DNA of 64,000 nucleotides from Aplidium turbinatum (Eukaryota; Chordata; Ascidiacea; Aplousobranchia; Polyclinidae): the NCBI GenBank assembly GCA_918807975.1, contig OU964924.1:16723695-16787694 (forward strand), in the 5' to 3' direction. Both the position numbers and the translations under genes were made by a program. Shown here one piece after another: positions 44,598 to 54,090 of this stretch (positions are counted from its first letter, which is position 1; each line of letters starts with the position of its first letter). The notes beneath the pieces were generated by a model. It had not been told where the DNA came from. It saw only the letters and a list, made by a program, of their open reading frames with translations, and did no database searches.

Positions 44598-45142
44598 CAC
44601 TAGCGTACGCAGGGGGGGGGCCATTGGGCCATGGCCCCCCCCCCTTAAGATGTTGTGTGACGTCACGATATTGAGAATGATGCTTTCAGTCTCTTTATGC
44701 TTGGGAATGATGCTTTCAGTCTAAAAAAAACTTGCCTAATTTTAAACAAAACTGAATTAAAAGAGCGAGTTTTGCCAATACCAAACATTCAAACATCTCA
44801 GCCAGGAATTAGCAACAAGAAAACGTAGAGACTTAGCTTTATTTCCGAAAAATGCCGAAGAAAACATGATCTTATCCTTTTACTATGCCACCTGACACCA
44901 CCATTTTACAGGAATATTCATACCCACATTTTTGTTGAAAATGCTCTCAGAATGCACCAAATTCAAAGTAATTTTTCAAAATTTTCTGGGGGAGGCCCCC
45001 CAGACCCCCCGCCGCTGGATGTCGTCTCAGGCGAAAACGCCGTCGGGCTTCGCCCGCCGGTCGTCAAACCCACCCTTCCAAATTTTCTGGCTACGCTACC
45101 GTTAATGGCCCCCCCCTTGAGAAAATCCTGCGTACGCCACTG
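44598..45142. mobile_element. hAT MITE nested in element N (CACTAGCGTACGCAGG ends)
   Basis: The ends are CACTAGCGTACGCAGG and CCTGCGTACGCCACTG, with a perfect TTTGTGAT duplication (44590-44597 and 45143-45150). The body closely matches 22633-23103 (AATGCTCTCAGAATGCACC, CTGGGGGAGGCCCCCCAGAC), but its terminal 15 bases differ (CGTACGC versus CGTAGCC). Confidence 0.93.
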
Positions 45143-45617
45143 TTTGTGATGCGACTTGACACAAATCCACAATTCCAAAAGCGCCTAATTTGAACTTAGA
45201 AATTTCAGATAATTTCAACAGCTTATTCAATTGTCTTCTCTCTACTAAAAATATTCATACTACAAACTCAATTGTAGACCTAAAATACACAAACGAACAT
45301 GTAAACAGCTATTCAAGTAGGCTAAGGTGTTACTTATGAGAAGTTTGGTTCCATAAAACAAGAAGCTGGCCATGGGTTTCGCAAAGCATTAGTTCAAGAC
45401 AAAAATATAAAACAACGCAGTTTTGCTTTTTCAAATTCATGTAACAATGTTACTCTGTAACTATTTTATAATTAATGAGTAGCCTACAATAAGATTTGCT
45501 CGCATGTCGTAAATCTTTATCGACGCAATGAGTCGGCACACCGCACACACACTTCGTGCGGTTGATCGAGCTCTTTGTCCTTTAGAATTTTGCATGAAAT
45601 CGGATTAGCACGGTTAA

Positions 45618-46288
45618 TTAAAGGCGGCAAGTTAAATCAAAATTGTCGTTTTTGGGTACCTTTGCAAAAGTTGAAATATCAAGTTTAACATATAAAATTT
45701 TAGAATAATGACTTTTCAAACTTATAGACAAATGATTTTTTTTCACACCAGTGCAACTTCTGTTGAAATAGCACCAGCGGATCACACGTAACAGCTGATT
45801 GAATTTGATCCAAAAACGGCCCCCCCTTGAGCAGTTAACTTCCAAAAAAACGTTGAAAATCAAAGGGTTAAAGGACGTTGTCTTGATTCTTAGGATGTTC
45901 GCTAAGTGTTTGTCGGTCAATCTGTTTCTTTCTGCAGTTTGATGTTTTTCATGGATGAAAATAACTGCTCTATAATGCATGAGTTTCTGCTCTACAATAA
46001 CATGCACAATAATTTTCTGAACAAATTAACTAATTTATTAAATTCATTACATGAATGTATTTCTTTATAAAATAAAGGAAGAGTGTGTTCTCTGTGGACA
46101 GTTTTCAAACATTCTCGACTTTGCAGTTCAAGCTGGAATTCGGGTGGCGCTTTATCACACTGAAATGAAACTGGGTCACTGAATAATTTTAATTCAATTT
46201 CAATCTTTTTGAAGTCAGAAAATCTGACTGTAAATTCTTCAATTTTACAAGCAAACCAGTAATTCACATAACTTAGCATACTTTTCAT
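45618..46288 (-). pseudogene. Element N hAT transposase C-terminal relic
   Basis: The minus strand reads RFSDFKKIEIELKLFSDPVS, DKAPPEFQLELQ and SCNEFNKLVNLF. In another frame it then reads RNRLTDKHLANILRIKTTSF. These match the C-terminal part of GTF2IRD2/SCAND3-like hAT transposases (the FSD.K..E.....NPF and RLTDEHL..ILRI motifs). At least one frame change; the LCEQ.FS core is degenerate. Confidence 0.8.
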
Positions 46289-47299
46289 AGTTTACAGAAC
46301 AGTCTTGAGCTCTTTCGGATAGACTACGAAAATATACAATTGCGCCAGCTTCCAGTTGTGCTATGAAAAGTGTTAATTTCCTGGTAAAACTACTTATTCG
46401 CTCGAACATTGAACTACACAACTGACCTTTGAAGATTCAAAGTTCAAAATACTACTTGGAGTGAAAATGATTAGTGGGCGCACAAAAATCTCAGGCGGGC
46501 CTCAGGTTGGACATCCCTGGCCTATAGCACCTCGGGCCTAGAATCTAGATGCTGACACTTTTTCTTTCACTGCAGATGTTATGGCAAAGGTTATCGAGTT
46601 ATATTCATGCAATTATAAATTAAGTTATAGAAAGCTTTGACCTTAACGCTATTGAACTTTTAAATCTAACCATTTAGCGTCTGAAGTGCAAAACTGAAGG
46701 ACTTGAGCCAAGGAAGAATATTGAGAGGAATTTTTGCGTACGTCCACTCTTCCAGTCAAAATTGTCTAAAAACCTCAAAAATTGTGGCAAATGTTAAAAA
46801 GCTTTTGCTCGCGATTTTAGATTCGTTGAAATAATTTTTCGATTTTAAATTGTGTTGAAAGGCAAAAATTTTGCGCCTTCGGCGCAAACATGCCGCCTAA
46901 GACGCTGTATAAGAAACTGAAGCTTTCAGTGATGGGAAGGAGGGTCTGAGGGGCGACCTCCCAGAAGTATATGTGATACGATAATCCAATAAGGCCCCCG
47001 TCGATGTCAAAACATTGTTCCCGCCCCTGCTTAAATTACCCCCCCCCACTCTCAGGAAGTGTCCGGAGCCCCTGGAAATAGGCCAAATTAATTGTCAACT
47101 AGTTGAGTGAGCAATCCGTCAGTAGGTTTACTACTATACCATTCCTATTATACAACCTAGTTTACGTCAGTTTGTTTTAGGATGGACGCTCGACTGCTTT
47201 AGAATGGACGCACGACGCTTTCCTGCGTCATTCAAACTCGAGTTTCAACAATAAGTCAACCGTTTTAGTGCCGCAGCTGGCTGTACTGGAGCTAATTTG

Positions 47300-47475
47300 T
47301 TTAGGTGGGGGTTGCATAATTCGCCGATATGTGTCTGCGGAGCGGTAGAACAAACAATGCAACACATACTCCACGAATGTCCCATCTTACGACCCCCAAG
47401 TGGAATCACTGGTATTCGACAACTGGACCCAACTACCGTATCTTGGCTGCACGAGGAGGCATTGCCAATCTAAGC
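47300..47475 (+). pseudogene. LINE C-terminal fragment with CxCG...HxxxxCP motif
   Basis: The frame reads ICVCGAVEQTMQHILHECPI, then RQLDPTTVSWLHEEALP and a stop. It matches the family of the fragment at 23701-23935 and is a 5'-truncated tail. It lies within the right part of element J. Confidence 0.8.
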
Positions 47476-47749
47476 TACTGCAAGTCAAACGAGAGAAGAA
47501 GAAGAAGTGCCGCAGCTATGTGGGCGTTTACGTTGAAGTCTGAGTACATGTTGAGATTCAAATAAAGTTATCTGTTTGTTTACGACAGTTCGTCCGAGAT
47601 AGTTGGACGCCAAGGATTCCGCGAAACATTACATGGTGTCAGAAGTGGATTCGAAGTTCGCGAAACATTACAAAAAGTAGCGGTAGCGCGCGCTACTTTT
47701 GTAAATTGGTAGCGCGCGCTACTTTAAAAGTAGCGGATGCCCACCTCTG

Positions 47750-48124
47750 GTTACAAATGGCATGAGAACTTCAAAGGCAACTTTCGTAATAAGAGAATAA
47801 CTTTCCATTTGTTGGTTCAAAACGATTGATTTGTTGTGTTAAGTTTCTTTTTTGCATCTTGCTTTCTTGAAGCTCGATAATGTTATCCCAGTATGGACTG
47901 TTTATATCTGCTGTTGAAGTATCATAAGCAATTGGTCGACGTATCCATGCTGGATATTACGTTTGTTCAAGAATGTAGTTTTGAAATCAATTTTGCAACT
48001 TCTGCAAATGCTCAGTAAATACTGGCTTAAGGCCTCTGAACTGCTGCAAATGCTCAGTAGCCTAAATACTGGCTTAAAGCCTCTGAACTTCTGCAACTTT
48101 GCCATTAATTGCTGCATCGGAGCT
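47750..48124 (-). pseudogene. Element H transposase, middle piece
   Basis: The minus strand ends KVAFEVLMPFV just at J's right boundary, leading into the LCE motif that lies at 5851. The upstream part carries a 50-bp tandem duplication (47998-48045 and 48046-48099, reading SQYLLSICRSC-like twice). The second unit has TAGCCTA where the first has TA. It is interrupted upstream by element K at 48130. Confidence 0.7.
47998..48099. repeat. ~50-bp tandem duplication
   Basis: Two copies of CTGCAAATGCTCAGTA(...)ATACTGGCTTAA(G/A)GCCTCTGAACT. The second copy has five extra bases (TAGCCTA in place of TA) at 48058-48064. Confidence 0.85.
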
Positions 48125-49062
48125 ATACTAGTGCAGTCGTGGGAACTTAAAAAGTGGTGTTTATGGGAACATTTTTTAATCAAGCTGATACTTTTCTCAG
48201 ACCTTCCCCATATTATGCAGATGGCTCAGAAAAAAATCCCCATCAATCGGATGATGGGAAACCCCCCTTTTCCAAGTGACGTCACAATCCCTTTATGAAA
48301 ATTTCAAGTTTTTCAAAATAGGACATAGGCTTATCCATCATTTTTTAGCTTTTTTCAAGGGGAACAACTTTTTCTATTAACCAAAACCCTGAAAATGTAC
48401 AGAAAAAGAGTTATTACCGATTAAGAAAAAGGATAAATCTGTGAATTTCAGGCAAATTTGAAATTATTCGTCACTGTTGGACTTATTCTTCTATATTCTA
48501 TAACAAAAATTAAACAAAGTAAGCGAAACGTAAATTGAAGCTATCATCAAAAACGACAAAGATGTTGCTTTCCTCCTTGTCTTGTCCCGTTTCATATCTT
48601 CATTGTAGGAGAATTCCTTTTCTTCGGTACCAACATCGACGTTATGCAGAAGTGAAAAAAAGTCTTCATTCTTAAGTTTTTCGTCTAGTCTCTGGAATAT
48701 GTCGTTCATACAAATTATAACTTAGATACGAAAAAGATGTGTAATTTAGTAAGCGTTGAATCTTCATTGCCACAATACCAGCTCTTGAATGCAGTTATAG
48801 AGGCTTCTCCGACCTCGTTTTGGGAACTCCAGACATTGCTGATAATTGCAGAATTCTCTTTCAGCGTTTCTGATTTTCGCAAACTTCTTTTCCCTTTTCC
48901 AAATATCGATGACGTTGTGTTGCATCCTGACCATGCATGGAGGAAAAGAAGATCTTTAATATTTGGGTTGGCTTCTTTGATTCTCCAGGCTTTGTTGAAG
49001 CGCTCCTTGGTCGAAGTAAATATCATCATGAGTGTCAGTCTTCCAACGATGCAGTAACATAG

Positions 49063-49369
49063 CCAGCCGTGGCCGAGTGGTTAGCGCGTTGGGCTCGCAG
49101 TCGAGAGCCTGTATGTTCGACTCCAGCCACTCGCACTTACTGTTGTTTCTCTGGGCAAGAAACTTTACGATAATTGCCTCTACCTAGTGATCGATTTCGA
49201 GTAATGGGTAGTACCAAATTTAAGTCATAAGTAAAGTAGACAACCGGAAACAGACATTGCCGTCGGCTGCAGCGTGGGTCAGGTGTACGTCGGAAGGCGT
49301 ACACCGATGCATAGCGCTCAAGTCCGCTTTCCCGCAATGCAGGATAAAGATAAACAAGCAAACAAAAAA
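49063..49369 (+). mobile_element. tRNA-derived SINE, family S, copy 4
   Basis: The best-preserved copy: A box TGGCCGAGTGG, B box GTTCGACTCC, and end AGGATAAAGATAAACAAGC. AACATAG repeats on both sides (49056-49062 and 49370-49376) as a short target duplication. Inserted in the K gene. Confidence 0.92.
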
Positions 49370-49924
49370 AACATAGTAACTACATCAGTATCATCAGCAA
49401 TGACATTTACTGGACCTTTTCGAAGAGAAGCATAATCAAGGGATTTCGCTACAATGGAACCTTCAGCATCATCAGAGCATTTTGCTTCGCGTAATTAACC
49501 GCCATGCGATGCACCTTTCTCCTCTGCTATGCAGTTTCATTCTTGTGCATTTTGTTTTTCAATATTCATTGTGTAGATCAGTTATTTTCAATGTAGATGT
49601 TATTGCAAAATCATCAGAGCAGTTGTGAACTTCAACTTCGGATTGTCTCAGAAGGGTAGAAACAAACTTGATGAATTCAGCCTTGGTTTCGATGCAGCTG
49701 AGGTAGTGATCTTGAGTAAAAGGAAGTGAATTGCTCGGATCAATTTTCACAAACGTGCTCTGTGGAACGGAATTTCGGCGCAAGTGCTCGTGACTTTTAG
49801 TACTTTCGTCATCATAGACATCAAACACAACAACAGCGTGGGTATTATGGTTTTGGATATATTTCACATACGAATTACAAACTTCCGAAAACTTCATTCC
49901 TTTTTTCCAGCGAACTTTATGTAG

Positions 49925-49932
49925 TAGGCCTA
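49925..49932. other. TAGGCCTA micro-insertion in the K gene
   Basis: On the minus strand the family motif DGG-ALLHKVRW is interrupted by two extra residues (GL) encoded by the six added bases of a TAGGCCTA where TA is expected. The insertion is in frame. Confidence 0.65.
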
Positions 49933-49981
49933 ATGCACCACCGTCAATAATAGAAGTTGCTTGTTGATTTCCTCTATGCCG

Positions 49982-50746
49982 CAGGGCTTCCCGATTCGTT
50001 TATCACCCCACACCCCATGGGATTGATGAAGCCAATCTCGCACCCCCTGTTTTGAAGCGGAGTGGTTCTGAGAAAAAAAAATTTAAAATGCGTACGAAAA
50101 CAACGCAGTAAAGCAGCTCACCGGTCTTTATATGGCTAACGAATAGAAAAAAGGACAGCCTTCAACAGCGCAATCACACAAAATGCAACAGTGAATAAAT
50201 AAAGAAATAACGCAAACTGAGAACATAATGGCGTTAATCAAGATCTTTGACTTTTCTCCTGCCTCTGCCGTTCCTTTATTGCAAGGACCACCGGCGTGTA
50301 ATGCCAGTTGCTACTTGCTAGTCAGGCCAATACCAGTTCTGTTTTTAGCCTGACTAGTAGCTGACACTTTCCTTTGCCTCAGTAAAAACTTCGTTCTCGC
50401 TTAAAACGCGTACTTTCCCAATGTGTACGATAAGAAATTGCCAACAACGAGCAAACAATTGCCAACAATGAGCAAATTGCTGACACAATATTATCACATT
50501 ATCCGCCACCAATCGCGTGACGTTCGGACCACAGCCTTTTTGTTATCAGCAACTTGTTGGGTGGTAGGCCTACCAGTATTGTTGTTGTGCATTGTGCTGT
50601 ATGGGCCAACATAGAATGCTCTGAGAGATAATCACCACCTCCCTCGTTAAACAAAATCCATCTCTATACGCGGTGTAACTCTTCTTCGTCGGTGGATTCT
50701 CGCACCCCCATCAACAGCTACACGCACCCCCAATCGGGAAGCCCTG
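49982..50746. mobile_element. hAT-like MITE with CAGGGCTTCCCGATT ends
   Basis: The ends are CAGGGCTTCCCGATT and AATCGGGAAGCCCTG (exact). It splits the K gene between the MRKPDK and GGALLHK segments. The flanking 8 bases do not match, so the duplication is lost or one flank has changed. The interior has CGCACCCCC repeats at both ends and no coding sequence. Confidence 0.82.
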
Positions 50747-51479
50747 CGACGAAGAACCAGGAAAAATAATTTTTCGAAGATAGGGTTTGTCAGGCTTTCT
50801 CATCCTGCCTTCCTTGAACATCGACATAGGCTCTGAAGTCAACTCGAATTCGAAAAATTGCTCAAGGCTTTCCTCGCTTTCAGAAACAGCAAACATCCTA
50901 TTGAACATGACTTTCGAACCAATACCACTTGCACTACTTTTTGTTTTGTTTACTTCCATTAAGGAGTCTAATGGTTTGATCAATTGATTGATGCGATAGT
51001 AATTGCTACCCCATCTAAACCTTTTTGGATATTTTGACCAATTTGCTCCGCTTGTTCACAACTGACGTTATCTTTTCCAGCGATGGACACTAGACCGTTT
51101 GAAAGAGAAGATAGGTTTACATCTGGTACCAAGAATGGGTTTTTCGTTGTTAACCAGGCCAGAAACTTTTACAATCTTTGTAATCCCTCTTTTTTCTTGA
51201 AGCACCCAACTCTTCATGCTAGTTAGCCCACTTCATAGAAACTGAGCCTTGTTTAGTTGAGTCATTGCTTCATGAATACTTGCCGAGTGACTCACGCTAA
51301 AAACGCAAAGATGTCGAACACTTTCTGCATACTTTTCCTTCCGTCAATCCTCCACGCGACTTAATTGAGCGCATAAGAGCTTGCTCGATCGCAAGATCTT
51401 TCCAAATTCCGGTGAAGCTTTTTGCTGTCCTCTTTACTGTATGCTGCTCGGTTAGGAGTTGATCGTAGGTCTACAACCA

Positions 51480-51626
51480 TAGATGAAAAGAGGATTCTGC
51501 AATTATCAGCAATATCTGGAGTCATAGTAGCCTAAGTATGCTTCAAATACAAAGATAGTTTCACATCTTTTTCGTATCTAAGTATAATTAGTATGAACGA
51601 CATACTCCAGAGACTAGACGAAAAAC
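51480..51626 (+). repeat. Right inverted repeat of K, inner part
   Basis: Reverse-complement match to 48690-48860 (shared CACATCTTTTTCGTATCTAAG and TATGAACGACATA, AGAGACTAGACGAAAAACTT). It is cut at TTAA by the piggyBac and resumes at 61744. Confidence 0.75.
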
Positions 51627-53408
51627 TTAACTCTTTCATATCTGGGCTTTTTGAGACGATGTTTTTCTGGGCAGGGGCACAAAGTGCCTTAAAGTTTAAC
51701 CGCTTATAACTTCTTTCAGTTATGAACTAGAATCTTTTACCGCTGGAAAAACAATCGCAAGGCCTTTGAGCGTTGAATGATATTAACATGTTTGTAATAC
51801 ACATTATTAAAGTTTGTTAATAAACGTGTTTATGAACGCGGGTCAAATTTGAAAGCTGCCTGATTTTTATAATAAAGAAACAAACTTTCGTTTTTCCCAC
51901 TCTCGTGTCATTTGCCTTTTTCTAGACCTCTTTTTCGCTGTGATGGTCAGAAATAAAAACTAAACTCATAGACCGAGAGCCTACGACAGAAGATTTCACC
52001 CCATAAGGTACAAAAGGTTTGACCCCTTGAAGTTACTGGGGTCAACCATGTCACTCACAAAAAGTATGGAAGATTGACCGCACCGGGTGGATCTGGTCCC
52101 TAGAGCCCCCTAAAAAGCCCAAAAAGGGGGTTAATTTCACCCCATAAGGTACATGGACCAAACTTGGTGAATACGAAGTTTTATGTCAGGACATCACAAA
52201 AATATCAAATCTAACAATATTTTCGAGTGGAAAGGTGATGTAAGACCCCCCCGAAAGTGACCCCCCAGGAGGTTAATTTCACCCCACAAAGTACATGGAC
52301 CAAAGTTGGTCAAAACAAAGTCTTATGTCAGGACATCACAAAAATATCAAATCTAACAATATTTTCGGGTGGAAAGGTGATGTAAGATGACTTCAAAGTG
52401 ACTTCCCATAATGTGACCCCCTCGGAAGGTTTATTTCTCCCCATAAAGTACATGGACCAAAGTTGGTCAAAACGAAGTCTTATGTCAGGACATCACAAAA
52501 ATATCAAATCTAACAATATTTTCGGGTGGAAAGGTGATGTAAGATGACTTCAAAGTGACTTCCCATAATGTGACCCCCTCGGAAGGTGTATTTCACCCCA
52601 TAAAGTACATGGACCAAACTTGGTCAAAACGAAGTCTTATGTCAGGACATCACAAAAATATCAAATCTAACAATAGTTTTGGGAGGAAAGATGATGTAAG
52701 ACTCCCCTAAAGTGACCCCCCGGGGGGTTAATTGCACACCATAAAGTAGGCTACATGGACTAAAGTAGGTTAAATCGAAGTCTTATTTCACGGCATAACA
52801 AAAATATCAAATCTAACAATATTTTCGAGTGGAAAGGTGATGTAAGATGTCATCAAAGTAACCCCCAGAGGGTTTATTTCATCATAGAGTACATGGACCA
52901 AACGTGGTCAAAACGAAGTCTTATAGGACACCACAAAATATCAAATCTAACAATACTCTCAGTTGGGAAGATGATAAAAGACCTACCCAAAAGTGAATCT
53001 CCTCCTATAGTTTAATTTACTTCATTCCTTACTCGAACCAACCTTGGTGTAACGGAAGTGCTATGCCAGGACAGTACCAATGGATTAAATCTAAAAATAT
53101 TTTTATATAGGTTTTGGTGAAATACATTCACAAGCTGTCCCATGATGCATGAAATGGAACTATAGCCTACTTTACAAAATGTTTTTGTATAAATCATATT
53201 CAGTCAATCGAAAAAAGGCAACAGGACATGACAATACATGGCTTTGTCACACCAAAAACAGAAAGTAGCCTATATGAGAAGCATATAGGCTACAGTCATG
53301 GGCGCCGATCGCTCTCTAAGATTGGTGGGGACATTTACTAGGAAAGAAAGGGCAGACGAGCGAAGCGAGCTGAAAGATTGGGGTCTGTTCAACAAACAAA
53401 CAAACAAA

Positions 53409-53430
53409 TAGGCCTACAGTAGATAGGCTA
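53409..53430. other. Two micro-insertions (TAGGCCTA and TAGGCTA) relative to the sister hAT copy
   Basis: This copy reads CAAATAGGCCTACAGTAGAT then AGGCTACAAGTC. The sister element (27942-27966, reversed) reads CAAATACAGTAAGTACAAGT. Both words therefore stand where the sister has TA. Confidence 0.85.
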
Positions 53431-53520
53431 CAAGTCTAATGCGGTGTATTTTAATTGTCAGTGTCAGCATTGGACAGCAGAAGTCCAAACACTGCAACTC
53501 GGCAACGAGTCTCCGGCGAA

Positions 53521-54090
53521 TTAAAAACGAAGTCCTTGGTTGATCCTTGGCTTGTAATGAAGGTTGATCGCATTCAAAACTTTATTGTGCACATAGCAGA
53601 CCATTGCATGATTTGGCCGTTTCTGTGTCATGGTAGATCGTAACAAAGTTTTGATACGTCGCAAAGTTGAAAATGAGCGTTCAGCTGAACAAGAGCGGGC
53701 TGGTGATATGAGCAAAAGTTCCACTTGCGGAAACATTTGCCGAACAGCGGATGGTATCTTCTTGAATATCATTCGAAAATCTTGTGCAAGGGACTCTGTG
53801 TCAAAGAACTGAAGATAATCGTCTACCAAATGTGATTGTAGCTTTCCACTAAAGAGTGATTCTTGTAGAATTTTGTAGTGCTCAAGATCGGTCGACTTGA
53901 AATAGTCAGTAAGATTTTGCTGCGAGCTGTCAATGACTGCAAAATACTCTGACCGATCGATCTTGAAGCTTAGGAGGTTGACCATGGCCATGTCCATACT
54001 GAAGACGATTTGGAACGTGACAAGTCTTTTAAAAATTGGGTAGGGTAAGAGTTTTTTCAATTGAAAAAAAGCTGCCAGCCAGCCTTCCAA
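53521..54090 (-). pseudogene. hAT transposase C-terminal half
   Basis: It reads EYFAVIDSSQQNLTDYFKST, DLEHYKILQESLFSGKLQSH, FPQVELLLISPARSCSAERS and FSTLRRIKTLLRSTMTQKRP, then NHAMVCYVHNK. This is the complete C-terminal dimerisation block of a ZMYM-type hAT (SxxERSFSxLRRIKTxLRSTM). The N-terminal catalytic region is missing. It is better preserved than copy 1. Confidence 0.85.

Larger units (their letters stand above)
41916..46519 (-). mobile_element. Element N: hAT with CAGGGATGTCCAACC ends
   Basis: The ends are CAGGGATGTCCAACC and GGTTGGACATCCCTG (exact). The flanks GCCTAGAC and GCCTATAG share the first five bases, so the duplication is decayed or altered. Comparison with element A shows that these points interrupt B. 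A minus-strand hAT transposase relic (45618-46288) lies near the right end. A further hAT MITE (44598-45142) is nested inside. Confidence 0.82.
41492..47074. mobile_element. Element B: CAKGGGCTC-ended hAT-like element with a large hAT insert
   Basis: The ends are CATGGGCTCCGTTAGAGGGG and GTGTCCGGAGCCCCTG, with a perfect GAAATAGG duplication (41484-41491 and 47075-47082). Minus the insert N (41916-46519) it is about 1 kb and is the reverse-oriented counterpart of element A. Both arms match A: 41492-41915 with 37222-37665, and 46528-47074 with 35622-36157. Confidence 0.93.
6578..47749 (+). mobile_element. Element J: hAT transposon with CAGAGGTGGGCA ends, greatly expanded by insertions
   Basis: The left end is CAGAGGTGGGCAGTAGCG and the right end finishes GATGCCCACCTCTG; both have subterminal GCGCGCTAC repeats. 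The flanks are ATTACGAA (reading through the neighbouring TA element) and GTTACAAA, an 8-bp duplication with two transitions. The precise interruption of H's transposase at these points confirms both ends. J's own transposase tail is probably the plus-strand relic at 12.2-12.65 kb. The other ~40 kb are later insertions plus unrecognised DNA. Confidence 0.75.
48491..51460 (-). pseudogene. Broken gene of element K: hypothetical protein with GGALLHKVRW and HAWSGCNTTS motifs
   Basis: Minus-strand order: KFLAWLTTKNPFLVPDVNLS; LEQFFEFELTSEPMSMFKEG and RMRKPDKPYLRK (50983-50750); then, after a hAT insert, IDGGAL(GL)LHKVRW, VCNSYVKYI, VVVFDVYDDESTKSHEHLRR (49960-49600); then a SINE-interrupted part; then DLLFLHAWSGCNTTSSIFGK (49029-48715); and the tail FFSLLHNVDVGTEE (48709-48491). 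I recall this architecture from many uncharacterised cnidarian, echinoderm and mollusc proteins, with STKxxEHxRR and HAxSGCDTTS as hallmarks. A PIN/FEN-like nuclease fold is possible but unproven. Confidence 0.6.

Noticed and set aside
35622-47074. Giant foldback element
   Set aside because: The two arms have independent 8-bp duplications and the middle is unrelated; better explained as two insertions.
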